Source: Ascidia mentula (Eukaryota > Chordata > Ascidiacea > Phlebobranchia > Ascidiidae). Taken from it: DNA of 64,000 bases. The stretch spans positions 11,284,001-11,348,000 of the forward strand of contig OX387203.1 in assembly GCA_947561715.1 (NCBI GenBank), written 5' to 3'. Shown piece after piece: positions 24,721-39,700 of this stretch; the first letter of the stretch is position 1, and the number at the start of each line of letters is the position of its first letter. The notes below the pieces were generated by a model. That model was not told where the DNA came from, did no database searches, and saw only the letters and a list, made by a program, of their open reading frames with translations. The translations under genes were made by a program, and so were the position numbers.

Positions 24721-26237
24721 TTGTACTGCAAAAAATATTTTTCATCGAAAAATCATATACTGCAAAATGGACAAGTGCTGAAATCGCTCAGTTACATACG
24801 TTGTGCAACCGCAAAAGCAATATTGGAGTATCAGCGTTTTCCACTGCATAATAAAGCTTGTACTGCAAAAAAATATTTTTCATCGAAAAGTCATATACTG
24901 CAAAATGGACAAGTGCTGAAATCGCATAGTTACATACGTTGTGCAACCGCAAAAGCAATACTGGAGTATCAGCGTTTTCCACTGTGTAATAAAGCTTGTA
25001 CTGAAAAAAATTATTTTTTATCGAAAAGTCATACACTGCAAAATGGACAAGTGCTGAAATCGCTCAGTTACATACGTTGTGCAACCGCAAAAGCAATATT
25101 GGAGTATCAGCGTTTTCCACTGCATAATAAAGCTTGTACTGCAAAAAAATATTTTTCATCGAAAAGTCATATACTGCAAAATGGACAAGTGCTGAAATCG
25201 CATAGTTACATACGTTGTGCAACCGCAAAAGCAATACTGGAGTATCAGCGTTTTCCACTGTATAATAAAGCTTGTACTGAAAAAAATTATTTTTTATCGA
25301 AAAGTCATACACTGCAAAATGGACAAGTGCTAAAATCTCATAGTTACATACGTTATGCAACCGCAAAAGCAATACTGGAGTATCAGCGTTTTCCACTGTA
25401 TAATAAAGCTTGTACTGCAAAAAATTATTTTTTGTCGAAAAGTCATACACTGCAAAATGGACAAGTGCTGAAATCTCATAGTTACATACGTTGTGCAACC
25501 GCAAAAGCAATACTGGAGTATCAGCGTTTTCCACTGTATAATAAAGCTTGTACTGCAAAAAAATATTTTTCCTCGAAAAGTCATATACTGCAAAATGGAC
25601 AAGTGCTGAAATCGCATAATTACATACGTTGTGCAACCGCAAAGGCAATACTGGAATATCAGCGTTTTCCACTGTATAATAAAGCTTGTACTGCAAAAAA
25701 TTATTTTTTGTCGAAAAGTCATACACTGCAAAATGGACAAGTGCTGAAGTCTCATAGTTACATACGTTGTGCAACCGCAAAAGCAATACTGGAGTATCAG
25801 CGTTTTCCACTGTATAATAAAGCTTGTACTGCAAAAAAATATTTTTTATCGAAAAGTCATATACTGCAAAATGGACAAGTGCTGAAATCGCATAGTTACA
25901 TACGTTGTGCAACCGCAAAAGCAATACTGGAGTATCAGCGTTTTCCACTGTATAATAAAGCTTGTACTGCAAAAAAATATTTTTCATCGAAAAGTCATAT
26001 ACTGCAAAATGGACAAGTGCTGAAATCGCATAGTTACATACGTTGTGCAACCGCAAAAGCAATACTGGAGTATCAGCGTTTTCCACTGTATAATAAAGCT
26101 TGTACTGCAAAAAATTATTTTTTGTCGAAAAGTCATACACTGCAAAATGGACAAGTGCTGAAATCTCATAGATACATACGTTGTGCAACCGCAAAAGCAA
26201 TACTGGAGTATCAGCGTTTTCCACTGTATGATAAAGC
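24721..26237 (+). repeat. 1,517-bp (11-monomer) module, copy 2
   Basis: Has the same end markers as the preceding module, but its first part contains its own short duplication: CAATATTGGAG with CTGCATAATAAAG occurs near 24,820 and again near 25,095, 276 bases apart, a dimer. It ends at the switch to domain II with GTATGATAAAG and ACTGAAAAAAAT (about 26,226-26,250). Confidence 0.65.
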
Positions 26238-26291
26238 TTGTACTGAAAAAAATATTTTTCATCGAAAAGTCATATACTGCAAAATGGACAA

Positions 26292-29200
26292 GTGCTGAAA
26301 TCGCATAGTTACATATGTTGTGCAACCGCAAAAGCAATACTGGAGTATCAGCGTTTTCCACTGTATAATAAAGCATGTACTGCAAAAAAATATTTTTTAT
26401 CGAAAAGTCATATACTGCAAAATGGACAAGTGCTGAAATCGCATAGTTACATACGTTGTGCAACCGCAAAAGCAATACTGGAGTATCAGCGTTTTCCACT
26501 GTATAATAAAGCATGTACTGAAAAAAAATATTTTTAAACGAAAAGTCATATGCTGCAAAATGGACAAGTGCTGAAATTGCACAGTTACATACGTTGTGCA
26601 ACCGCAAAAGCAATACTGGAGTATCAGCGTTTTCCACTGTATAATAAAGCTTGTACTGCAAAAAAATATTTTTCATCGAAAAGTCATATACTGCAAAATG
26701 GACAAGTGCTGAAATCGCATAGTTACATACGTTGTGCAACCGCAAAAGCAATACTGGAGTATCAGCGTTTTCCACTGTATAATCAAGCTTGTACTGCAAA
26801 AAATTATTTTTTGTCGAAAAGTCATACACTGCAAAATGGACAAGTGCTGAAATCTCATAGTTACATACGTTGTGCAACCGCAAAAGCAATACTGGAGTAT
26901 CAGCGTTTTCCTCTGTATAATAAAGCTTGTACAGCAAAAAAATATTTTTTATCGAAAAGTCATATACTGCAAAATGGACAAGTGCTGAAATCGCATAGTT
27001 ACATACGTTGTGCAACCGCAAAAGCAATACTGGAGTATCAGCGTTTTCCACTGTATAATAAAGCTTGTACTTCGTTTTCCACTGTATAATAAAGCTTGTG
27101 CTGCAAAAAAATATTTTTTATCGAAAGGTCATATACTGCAAAATGGACAAGTGCTGAAATCGCATAGTTACATACGTTGTGCAACCGCAAAAGCAATACT
27201 GGAGTATCAGCGTTTTCCACTGTATAATAAAGCTTGTACTGCAAAAAAATATTTTTCATCGAAAAGTCATATACTGCAAAATGGACAAGTGCTGAAATCG
27301 CATAGTTACATACGTTGTGCAACCGCAAAAGCAATACTGGAGTATCAGCGTTTTCCACTGTATAATAAAGCTTGTACTGCAAAAAATTATTTTTCTTCGA
27401 AAAGTCATACACTGCAAAATGGACAAGTGCTGAAATCTCATAGTTACATACGTTGTGCAACCGCAAAAACAATACTGGAGTATCAGCGTTTTCCACTGTA
27501 TAATAAAGCTTGTACTGCAAAAAAATATTTTTTGTCGAAAAGTCATACACTGCAAAATGGACAAGTGCTGAAATCTCATAGTTACATACGTTGTGCAACC
27601 GCAAAAGCAATACTGGAGTATCAGCGTTTTCCACTGTATAATAAAGCTTGTACTGCAAAAAATTATTTTTTGTCGAAAAGTCATACACTGCAAAATGGAC
27701 AAGTGCTGAAATCTCATAGTTACATACGTTGTGCAACCGCAAAAGCAATACTGGAGTATCAGCGTTTTCCACTGTATAATAAAGCTTGTACTGCAAAAAA
27801 ATATTTTTTATCGAAAAGTCATATACTGCAAAATGGACAAGTGCTGAAATCGCATAGTTACATACGTTGTGCAACCGCAAAAGCAATACCGGAGTATCAG
27901 CGTTTTCCACTGTATAATAAAGCTTGTACTGCAAAAAATTATTTTTTGTCGAAAAGTCATACACTGCAAAATGGCCAAGTTCTGAAATCTCATAGTTACA
28001 TACGTTGTGCAACCGCAAAAGCAATACTGGAGTATCAGCGTTTTCCACTGTATAATAAAGCTTGTACTGCAAAAAAATATTTTTTATCGAAAAGTCATAT
28101 ACTGCAAAATGGACAAGTGCTGAAATCGCATAGTTACATACGTTGTGCAACCGCAAAAGCAATACTGGAGTATCAGCGTTTTCCACTGTATAATAAAGCT
28201 TGTACTGCAAAAAAATATTTTTTGACGAAAAGGCATACACTGCAAAATGGACAAGTGCTGAAATCTCATAGTTACATACGTTGTGCAACCGCAAAAGCAA
28301 TACTGGAGTATCAGCGTTTTCCACTGTATAATAAAGCTTGTACTGCAAAAAAATATTTTTTATCGAAAAGTCATATACTGCAAAATGGACAAGTGCTGAA
28401 ATCGCATAGTTACATACGTTGGGCAACCGCAAAAGCAATACTGGAGTATCAGCGTTTTCCACTGTATAATAAAGCTTGTACTGAAAAAAAATATTTTTCA
28501 TCGAAAAGTCACATACTGCAAAATGGACAAGTGCTGAAATTGCACAGTTACATACGTTGTGCAACCGCAAAAGCAATACTGGAGTATCAGCGTTTTCCAC
28601 TGTATAATAAAGCTTGTACTGCAAAAAAATATTTTTCATCGAAAAGTCATATACTGCAAAATGGACAAGTGCTGAAATCGCATAGTTACATACGTTGTGC
28701 AACCGCAAAAGCAATACTGGAGTATCAGCGTTTTCCACTGTATAATAAAGCTTGTACTGCAAAAAATTATTTTTTGTCGAAAAGTCATACACTGCAAAAT
28801 GGACAAGTGCTGAAATCTCATAGTTACATACGTTGTGCAACCGCAAAAGCAATACTGGAGTATCAGCATTTTCCACTGTATAATAAAGCTTGTACTGCAA
28901 AAAAATATTTTTTATCGAAAAGTCATATACTGCAAAATGGACAAGTGCTGAAATCGCATAGTTACATACGTTGTGCAACCGCAAAAGCAATACTGGAGTA
29001 TCAGCGTTTTCCACTGTATAATAAAGCTTGTACTGCAAAAAAATATTTTTTGTCGAAAAGTCATACACTGCAAAATGGACAAGTGCTGAAATCTCATAGT
29101 TACATACGTTGTGCAACCGCAAAAGCAATACTGGAGTATCAGCGTTTTCCACTGTATAATAAAGCTTGTACTGCAAAAAATTATTTTTTGTCGAAAAGTC

Positions 29201-30323
29201 ATACACTGCAAAATGGACAAGTGCTGAAATCTCATAGTTACATACGTTGTGCAACCGCAAAAGCAATACTGGAGTATCAGCGTTTTCCACTGTATAATAA
29301 AGCTTGTACTGCAAAAAAATATTTTTTATCGAAAAGTCATATACTGCAAAATGGACAAGTGCTGAAATTGTATAGTTACATACGTTGTGCAACCGCAAAA
29401 GCAATACTGGAGTATCAGCGTTTTCCACTGTATAATAAAGCTTGTACTGCAAAAAAATATTTTTCATCGAAAAGTCATATACTGCAAAATGGACAAGTGC
29501 TGAAATCGCATAGTTACATACGTTGTGCAACCGCAAAAGCAATACTGGAGTATCAGCGTTTTCCACTGTATAATAAAGCTTGTACTGCAAAAAATTATTT
29601 TTTGTCGAAAAGTCATACACTGCAAAATGGACAAGTGCTGAAATCTCATAGTTACATACGTTGTGCAACCGCAAAAGCAATACTGGAGTATCAGCGTTTT
29701 CCACTGTATAATAAAGCTTGTACTGCAAAAAATTATTTTTTGTCGAAAAGTCATACACTGCAAAATGGACAAGTGCTGAAATCTCATAGTTACATACGTT
29801 GTGCAACCGCAAAAGCAATACTGGAGTATCAGCGTTTTCCACTGTATAATAAAGCTTGTACTGCAAAAAAATATTTTTCATCGAAAAGTCATATACTGCA
29901 AAATGGACAAGTGCTGAAATCGCATAGTTACATACGTTGTGCAACCGCAAAAGCAATACTGGAGTATCAGCGTTTTCCACTGTATAATAAAGCATGTACT
30001 GCAAAAAATTATTTTTTGTCGAAAAGTCATACACTGCAAAATGGACAAGTGCTGAAATCTCATAGTTACATACGTTGTGCAACCGCAAAAGCAATACTGG
30101 AGTATCAGGGTTTTCCACTGTATAATAAAGCTTGTACAGCAAAAAAATATTTTTTATCGAAAAGTCATATACTGCAAAATGGACAAGTGCTGAAATCACA
30201 TAGTTACATACGTTGTGCAGCCGCAAAAGCAATACTGGAGTATCAGCGTTTTCCACTGTATAATAAAGCTTGTACTGAAAAAAATATTTTTCATCGAAAA
30301 GTCATATACTGCAAAATGGACAA
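26292..30323 (+). repeat. Domain II higher-order repeat, copy 1 (long form, 4,032 bp)
   Basis: The copy starts with two successive monomers that lost the HindIII site (AAGCATGT near 26,371 and 26,511). It contains the 30-bp insertion at 27,073-27,102 with a TTCG junction, the GACGAAAAGGCATA and GTTGGGCAACC markers, and the module with AAATTGTATAG (about 29,365) missing from the short forms. A private TTTTTAAACG change lies near 26,534. Its length is 29 monomers plus 30 bases. Confidence 0.85.
27073..27102 (+). repeat. 30-bp partial-monomer insertion, domain II copy 1
   Basis: After CTTGTACTT the sequence jumps back to CGTTTTCCACTGTATAATAA and repeats to CTTGTGCTGC, a direct duplication of about 30 bases inside one monomer. 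The junction reads ACTTCG. Since 30 is a multiple of three it shifts no frame, but it resets the 138-bp phase. Confidence 0.9.
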
Positions 30324-33300
30324 GTGCTGAAATCGCATAGTTACATACGTTGTGCAACCGCAAAAGCAATACTGGAGTATCAGCGTTTTCCACTGTATAA
30401 TAAAGCATGTACTGCAAAAAAATATTTTTTATCGAAAAGTCATATACTGCAAAATGGACAAGTGCTGAAATCGCATAGTTACATACGTTGTGCAACCGCA
30501 AAAGCAATACTGGAGTATCAGCGTTTTCCACTGTATAATAAAGCATGTACTGAAAAAAAATATTTTTCATCGAAAAGTCATATGCTGCAAAATGGACAAG
30601 TGCTGAAATTGCACAGTTACATACGTTGTGCAACCGCAAAAGCAATACTGGAGTATCAGCGTTTTCCACTGTATAATAAAGCTTGTACTGCAAAAAAATA
30701 TTTTTCATCGAAAAGTCATATACTGCAAAATGGACAAGTGCTGAAATCGCATAGTTACATACGTTGTGCAACCGCAAAAGCAATACTGGAGTATCAGCGT
30801 TTTCCACTGTATAATAAAGCTTGTACTGCAAAAAATTATTTTTTGTCGAAAAGTCATACACTGCAAAATGGACAAGTGCTGAAATCTCATAGTTACATAC
30901 GTTGTGCAACCGCAAAAGCAATACTGGAGTATCAGCGTTTTCCTCTGTATAATAAAGCTTGTACAGCAAAAAAATATTTTTTATCGAAAAGTCATATACT
31001 GCAAAATGGACAAGTGCTGAAATCGCATAGTTACATACGTTGTGCAACCGCAAAAGCAATACTGGAGTATCAGCGTTTTCCACTGTATAATAAAGCTTGT
31101 ACTTCGTTTTCCACTGTATAATAAAGCTTGTGCTGCAAAAAAATATTTTTTATCGAAAGGTCATATACTGCAAAATGGACAAGTGCTGAAATCGCATAGT
31201 TACATACGTTGTGCAACCGCAAAAGCAATACTGGAGTATCAGCGTTTTCCACTGTATAATAAAGCTTGTACTGCAAAAAAATATTTTTCATCGAAAAGTC
31301 ATATACTGCAAAATGGACAAGTGCTGAAATCGCATAGTTACATACGTTGTGCAACCGCAAAAGCAATACTGGAGTATTAGCGTTTTCCACTGTATAATAA
31401 AGCTTGTACTGCAAAAAATTATTTTTCTTCGAAAAGTCATACACTGCAAAATGGACAAGTGCTGAAATCTCATAGTTACATACGTTGTGCAACCGCAAAA
31501 ACAATACTGGAGTATCAGCGTTTTCCACTGTATAATAAAGCTTGTACTGCAAAAAAATATTTTTTGTCGAAAAGTCATACACTGCAAAATGGACAAGTGC
31601 TGAAATCTCATAGTTACATACGTTGTGCAACCGCAAAAGCAATACTGGAGTATCAGCGTTTTCCACTGTATAATAAAGCTTGTACTGCAATAAATTATTT
31701 TTTGTCGAAAAGTCATACACTGCAAAATGGACAAGTGCTGAAATCTCATAGTTACATACGTTGTGCAACCGCAAAAGCAATACTGGAGTATCTGCGTTTT
31801 CCACTGTATAATAAAGCTTGTACTGCAAAAAAATATTTTTTATCGAAAAGTCATATACTGCAAAATGGACAAGTGCTGAAATCGCATAGTTACATACGTT
31901 GTGCAACCGCAAAAGCAATACTGGAGTATCAGCGTTTTCCACTGTATAATAAAGCTTGTACTGCAAAAAAATATTTTTTATCGAAAGGTCATATACTGCA
32001 AAATGGACAAGTGCTGAAATCGCATAGTTACATACGTTGTGCAACCGCAAAAGCAATACCGGAGTATCAGCGTTTTCCACTGTATAATAAAGCTTGTACT
32101 GCAAAAAATTATTTTTTGTCGAAAAGTCATACACTGCAAAATGGCCAAGTTCTGAAATCTCATAGTTACATACGTTGTGCAACCGCAAAAGCAATACTGG
32201 AGTATCAGCGTTTTCCACTGTATAATAAAGCTTGTACTGCAAAAAAATATTTTTTATCGAAAAGTCATATACTGCAAAATGGACAAGTGCTGAAATCGCA
32301 TAGTTACATACGTTGTGCAACCGCAAAAGCAATACTGGAGTATCAGCGTTTTCCACTGTATAATAAAGCTTGTACTGCAAAAAAATATTTTTTGACGAAA
32401 AGGCATACACTGCAAAATGGACAAGTGCTGAAATCTCATAGTTACATACGTTGTGCAACCGCAAAAGCAATACTGGAGTATCAGCGTTTTCCACTGTATA
32501 ATAAAGCTTGTACTGCAAAAAAATATTTTTTATCGAAAAGTCATATACTGCAAAATGGACAAGTGCTGAAATCGCATAGTTACATACGTTGGGCAACCGC
32601 AAAAGCAATACTGGAGTATCAGCGTTTTCCACTGTATAATAAAGCTTGTACTGAAAAAAAATATTTTTCATCGAAAAGTCATATACTGCAAAATGGACAA
32701 GTGCTGAAATTGCACAGTTACATACGTTGTGCAACCGCAAAAGCAATACTGGAGTATCAGCGTTTTCCACTGTATAATAAAGCTTGTACTGCAAAAAAAT
32801 ATTTTTCATCGAAAAGTCATATACTGCAAAATGGACAAGTGCTGAAATCGCATAGTTACATACGTTGTGCAACCGCAAAAGCAATACTGGAGTATCAGCG
32901 TTTTCCACTGTATAATAAAGCTTGTACTGCAAAAAATTATTTTTTGTCGAAAAGTCATACACTGCAAAATGGACAAGTGCTGAAATCTCATAGTTACATA
33001 CGTTGTGCAACCGCAAAAGCAATACTGGAGTATCAGCATTTTCCACTGTATAATAAAGCTTGTACTGCAAAAAAATATTTTTTATCGAAAAGTCATATAC
33101 TGCAAAATGGACAAGTGCTGAAATCGCATAGTTACATACGTTGTGCAACCGCAAAAGCAATACTGGAGTATCAGCGTTTTCCACTGTATAATAAAGCTTG
33201 TACTGCAAAAAAATATTTTTTGTCGAAAAGTCATACACTGCAAAATGGACAAGTGCTGAAATCTCATAGTTACATACGTTGTGCAACCGCAAAAGCAATA

Positions 33301-33527
33301 CTGGAGTATCAGCGTTTTCCACTGTATAATAAAGCTTGTACTGCAAAAAATTATTTTTTGTCGAAAAGTCATATACTGCAAAATGGACAAGTGCTGAAAT
33401 CTCATAGTTACATACGTTGTGCAACCGCAAAAGCAATACTGGAGTATCAGCGTTTTCCACTGTATAATAAAGCTTGTACTGAAAAAAATATTTTTCATCG
33501 AAAAGTCATATACTGCAAAATGGACAA
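30324..33527 (+). repeat. Domain II higher-order repeat, copy 2 (short form, 3,204 bp)
   Basis: Same start pair of HindIII-negative monomers (30,401 and 30,541) and the same TTCG-type 30-bp insertion (31,105-31,134). It has one monomer more than copy 1 near 31.8-31.97 kb (with GAGTATCTGCG) and seven fewer at its end, hence 23 monomers plus 30 bases. Private changes include GGAGTATTAGC (about 31,374) and GCAATAAATTA (about 31,687). Confidence 0.85.
31105..31134 (+). repeat. 30-bp partial-monomer insertion, domain II copy 2
   Basis: Same duplication and the same ACTTCG junction as in copy 1, 4,032 bases later, showing that it was inherited with the higher-order unit. Confidence 0.9.
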
Positions 33528-36500
33528 GTGCTGAAATCGCATAGTTACATACGTTGTGCAACCGCAAAAGCAATACTGGAGTATCAGCGTTTTCCACTGT
33601 ATAATAAAGCATGTACTGCAAAAAAATTTTTTTTATCGAAAAGTCATATACTGCAAAATGGACAAGTGCTGAAATCGCATAGTTACATACGTTGTGCAAC
33701 CGCAAAAGCAATACTGGAGTATCAGCGTTTTCCACTGTATAATAAAGCATGTACTGAAAAAAAATATTTTTCATCGAAAAGTCATATGCTGCAAAATGGA
33801 CAAGTGCTGAAATTGCACAGTTACATACGTTGTGCAACCGCAAAAGCAATACTGGAGTATCAGCGTTTTCCACTGTATAATAAAGCTTGTACGGCAAAAA
33901 AATATTTTTCATCGAAAAGTCATATACTGCAAAATGGACAAGTGCTGAAATCGCATAGTTACATACGTTGTGCAACCGCAAAAGCAATACTGGAGTATCA
34001 GCGTTTTCCACTGTATAATAAAGCTTGTACTGCAAAAAATTATTTTTTGTCGAAAAGTCATACACTGCAAAATGGACAAGTGCTGAAATCTCATAGTTAC
34101 ATACGTTGTGCAACCGCAAAAGCAATACTGGAGTATCAGCGTTTTCCTCTGTATAATAAAGCTTGTACAGCAAAAAAATATTTTTTATCGAAAAGTCATA
34201 TACTGCAAAATGGACAAGTGCTGAAATCGCATAGTTACATACGTTGTGCAACCGCAAAAGCAATACTGGAGTATCAGCGTTTTCCACTGTATAATAAAGC
34301 TTGTACTGCGTTTTCCACTGTATAATAAAGCTTGTGCTGCAAAAAAATATTTTTTATCGAAAGGTCATATACTGCAAAATGGACAAGTGCTGAAATCGCA
34401 TAGTTACATACGTTGTGCAACCGCAAAAGCAATACTGGAGTATCAGCGTTTTCCACTGTATAATAAAGCTTGTACTGCAAAAAAATATTTTTCATCGAAA
34501 AGTCATATACTGCAAAATGGACAAGTGCTGAAATCGCATAGTTACATACGTTGTGCAACCGCAAAAGCAATACTGGAGTATCAGCGTTTTCCACTGTATA
34601 ATAAAGCTTGTACTGCAAAAAATTATTTTTCTTCGAAAAGTCATACACTGCAAAATGGACAAGTGCTGAAATCTCATAGTTACATACGATGTGCAACCGC
34701 AAAAACAATACTGGAGTATCAGCGTTTTCCACTGTATAATAAAGCTTGTACTGCAAAAAAATATTTTTTGTCGAAAAGTCATACACTGCAAAATGGACAA
34801 GTGCTGAAATCTCATAGTTACATACGTTGTGCAACCGCAAAAGCAATACTGGAGTATCAGCGTTTTCCACTGTATAATAAAGCTTGTACTGCAAAAAATT
34901 ATTTTTTGTCGAAAAGTCATACACTGCAAAATGGACAAGTGCTGAAATCTCATAGTTACATACGTTGTGCAACCGCAAAAGCAATACTGGAGTATCTGCG
35001 TTTTCCACTGTATAATAAAGCTTGTACTGCAAAAAAATATTTTTTATCGAAAAGTCATATACTGCAAAATGGACAAGTGCTGAAATCGCATAGTTACATA
35101 CGTTGTGCAACCGCAAAAGCAATACTGGAGTATCAGCGTTTTCCACTGTATAATAAAGCTTGTACTGCAAAAAAATATTTTTTATCGAAAGGTCATATAC
35201 TGCAAAATGGACAAGTGCTGAAATCGCATAGTTACATACGTTGTGCAACCGCAAAAGCAATACCGGAGTATCAGCGTTTTCCACTGTATAATAAAGCTTG
35301 TACTGCAAAAAATTATTTTTTGTCGAAAAGTCATACACTGCAAAATGGCCAAGTTCTGAAATCTCATAGTTACATACGTTGTGCAACCGCAAAAGCAATA
35401 CTGGAGTATCAGCGTTTTCCACTGTATAATAAAGCTTGTACTGCAAAAAAATATTTTTTATCGAAAAGTCATATACTGCAAAATGGACAAGTGCTGAAAT
35501 CGCATAGTTACATACGTTGTGCAACCGCAAAAGCAATACTGGAGTATCAGCGTTTTCCACTGTATAATAAAGCTTGTACTGCAAAAAAATTTTTTTTGAC
35601 GAAAAGGCATACACTGCAAAATGGACAAGTGCTGAAATCTCATAGTTACATACGTTGTGCAACCGCAAAAGCAATACTGGAGTATCAGCGTTTTCCACTG
35701 TATAATAAAGCTTGTACTGCAAAAAAATATTTTTTATCGAAAAGTCATATACTGCAAAATGGACAAGTGCTGAAATCGCATAGTTACATACGTTGGGCAA
35801 CCGCAAAAGCAATACTGGAGTATCAGCGTTTTCCACTGTATAATAAAGCTTGTACTGAAAAAAAATATTTTTCATCGAAAAGTCATATACTGCAAAATGG
35901 ACAAGTGCTGAAATTGCACAGTTACATACGTTGTGCAACCGCAAAAGCAATACTGGAGTATCAGCGTTTTCCACTGTATAATAAAGCTTGTACTGCAAAA
36001 AAATATTTTTCATCGAAAAGTCATATACTGCAAAATGGACAAGTGCTGAAATCGCATAGTTACATACGTTGTGCAACCGCAAAAGCAATACTGGAGTATC
36101 AGCGTTTTCCACTGTATAATAAAGCTTGTACTGCAAAAAATTATTTTTTGTCGAAAAGTCATACACTGCAAAATGGACAAGTGCTGAAATCTCATAGTTA
36201 CATACGTTGTGCAACCGCAAAAGCAATACTGGAGTATCAGCATTTTCCACTGTATAATAAAGCTTGTACTGCAAAAAAATATTTTTTATCGAAAAGTCAT
36301 ATACTGCAAAATGGACAAGTGCTGAAATCGCATAGTTACATACGTTGTGCAACCGCAAAAGCAATACTGGAGTATCAGCGTTTTCCACTGTATAATAAAG
36401 CTTGTACTGCAAAAAAATATTTTTTGTCGAAAAGTCATACACTGCAAAATGGACAAGTGCTGAAATCTCATAGTTACATACGTTGTGCAACCGCAAAAGC

Positions 36501-36731
36501 AATACTGGAGTATCAGCGTTTTCCACTGTATAATAAAGCTTGTACTGCAAAAAATTATTTTTTGTCGAAAAGTCATACACTGCAAAATGGACAAGTGCTG
36601 AAATCTCATAGTTACATACGTTGTGCAACCGCAAAAGCAATACTGGAGTATCAGCGTTTTCCACTGTATAATAAAGCTTGTACTGAAAAAAATATTTTTC
36701 ATCGAAAAGTCATATACTGCAAAATGGACAA
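33528..36731 (+). repeat. Domain II higher-order repeat, copy 3 (short form, 3,204 bp)
   Basis: Landmarks recur exactly 3,204 bases after those of copy 2. It differs by AAAAAATTTTTTTTATCG in its first monomer (about 33,620), TGTACGGCAAA (about 33,890) and a TGCG rather than TTCG junction at the 30-bp insertion (34,309-34,338). Those changes are shared with copy 4. Confidence 0.85.
34309..34338 (+). repeat. 30-bp partial-monomer insertion, domain II copy 3
   Basis: Same duplication, but the junction reads ACTGCG, one base different from copies 1 and 2. It lies 3,204 bases after the previous one. Confidence 0.9.
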
Positions 36732-39700
36732 GTGCTGAAATCGCATAGTTACATACGTTGTGCAACCGCAAAAGCAATACTGGAGTATCAGCGTTTTCCA
36801 CTGTATAATAAAGCATGTACTGCAAAAAAATTTTTTTTATCGAAAAGTCATATACTGCAAAATGGACAAGTGCTGAAATCGCATAGTTACATACGTTGTG
36901 CAACCGCAAAAGCAATACTGGAGTATCAGCGTTTTCCACTGTATAATAAAGCATGTACTGAAAAAAAATATTTTTCATCGAAAAGTCATATGCTGCAAAA
37001 TGGACAAGTGCTGAAATTGCACAGTTACATACGTTGTGCAACCGCAAAAGCAATACTGGAGTATCAGCGTTTTCCACTGTATAATAAAGCTTGTACGGCA
37101 AAAAAATATTTTTCATCGAAAAGTCATATACTGCAAAATGGACAAGTGCTGAAATCGCATAGTTACATACGTTGTGCAACCGAAAAAGCAATACTGGAGT
37201 ATCAGCGTTTTCCACTGTATAATAAAGCTTGTACTGCAAAAAATTATTTTTTGTCGAAAAGTCATACACTGCAAAATGGACAAGTGCTGAAATCTCATAG
37301 TTACATACGTTGTGCAACCGCAAAAGCAATACTGGAGTATCAGCGTTTTCCTCTGTATAATAAAGCTTGTACAGCAAAAAAATATTTTTTATCGAAAAGT
37401 CATATACTGCAAAATGGACAAGTGCTGAAATCGCATAGTTACATACGTTGTGCAACCGCAAAAGCAATACTGGAGTATCAGCGTTTTCCACTGTATAATA
37501 AAGCTTGTACTGCGTTTTCCACTGTATAATAAAGCTTGTGCTGCAAAAAAATATTTTTTATCGAAAGGTCATATACTGCAAAATGGACAAGTGCTGAAAT
37601 CGCATAGTTACATACGTTGTGCAACCGCAAAAGCAATACTGGAGTATCAGCGTTTTCCACTGTATAATAAAGCTTGTACTGCAAAAAAATATTTTTCATC
37701 GAAAAGTCATATACTGCAAAATGGACAAGTGCTGAAATCGCATAGTTACATACGTTGTGCAACCGCAAAAGCAATACTGGAGTATCAGCGTTTTCCACTG
37801 TATAATAAAGCTTGTACTGCAAAAAATTATTTTTCTTCGAAAAGTCATACACTGCAAAATGGACAAGTGCTGAAATCTCATAGTTACATACGATGTGCAA
37901 CCGCAAAAACAATACTGGAGTATCAGCGTTTTCCACTGTATAATAAAGCTTGTACTGCAAAAAAATATTTTTTGTCGAAAAGTCATACACTGCAAAATGG
38001 ACAAGTGCTGAAATCTCATAGTTACATACGTTGTGCAACCGCAAAAGCAATACTGGAGTATCAGCGTTTTCCACTGTATAATAAAGCTTGTACTGCAAAA
38101 AATTATTTTTTGTCGAAAAGTCATACACTGCAAAATGGACAAGTGCTGAAATCTCATAGTTACATACGTTGTGCAACCGCAAAAGCAATACTGGAGTATC
38201 TGCGTTTTCCACTGTATAATAAAGCTTGTACTGCAAAAAAATATTTTTTATCGAAAAGTCATATACTGCAAAATGGACAAGTGCTGAAATCGCATAGTTA
38301 CATACGTTGTGCAACCGCAAAAGCAATACTGGAGTATCAGCGTTTTCCACTGTATAATAAAGCTTGTACTGCAAAAAAATATTTTTTATCGAAAGGTCAT
38401 ATACTGCAAAATGGACAAGTGCTGAAATCGCATAGTTACATACGTTGTGCAACCGCAAAAGCAATACCGGAGTATCAGCGTTTTCCACTGTATAATAAAG
38501 CTTGTACTGCAAAAAATTATTTTTTGTCGAAAAGTCATACACTGCAAAATGGCCAAGTTCTGAAATCTCATAGTTACATACGTTGTGCAACCGCAAAAGC
38601 AATACTGGAGTATCAGCGTTTTCCACTGTATAATAAAGCTTGTACTGCAAAAAAATATTTTTTATCGAAAAGTCATATACTGCAAAATGGACAAGTGCTG
38701 AAATCGCATAGTTACATACGTTGTGCAACCGCAAAAGCAATACTGGAGTATCAGCGTTTTCCACTGTATAATAAAGCTTGTACTGCAAAAAAATATTTTT
38801 TGACGAAAAGGCATACACTGCAAAATGGACAAGTGCTGAAATCTCATAGTTACATACGTTGTGCAACCGCAAAAGCAATACTGGAGTATCAGCGTTTTCC
38901 ACTGTATAATAAAGCTTGTACTGCAAAAAAATATTTTTTATCGAAAAGTCATATACTGCAAAATGGACAAGTGCTGAAATCGCATAGTTACATACGTTGG
39001 GCAACCGCAAAAGCAATACTGGAGTATCAGCGTTTTCCACTGTATAATAAAGCTTGTACTGAAAAAAAATATTTTTCATCGAAAAGTCATATACTGCAAA
39101 ATGGACAAGTGCTGAAATTGCACAGTTACATACGTTGTGCAACCGCAAAAGCAATACTGGAGTATCAGCGTTTTCCACTGTATAATAAAGCTTGTACTGC
39201 AAAAAAATATTTTTCATCGAAAAGTCATATACTGCAAAATGGACAAGTGCTGAAATCGCATAGTTACATACGTTGTGCAACCGCAAAAGCAATACTGGAG
39301 TATCAGCGTTTTCCACTGTATAATAAAGCTTGTACTGCAAAAAATTATTTTTTGTCGAAAAGTCATACACTGCAAAATGGACAAGTGCTGAAATCTCATA
39401 GTTACATACGTTGTGCAACCGCAAAAGCAATACTGGAGTATCAGCATTTTCCACTGTATAATAAAGCTTGTACTGCAAAAAAATATTTTTTATCGAAAAG
39501 TCATATACTGCAAAATGGACAAGTGCTGAAATCGCATAGTTACATACGTTGTGCAACCGCAAAAGCAATACTGGAGTATCAGCGTTTTCCACTGTATAAT
39601 AAAGCTTGTACTGCAAAAAAATATTTTTTGTCGAAAAGTCATACACTGCAAAATGGACAAGTGCTGAAATCTCATAGTTACATACGTTGTGCAACCGCAA

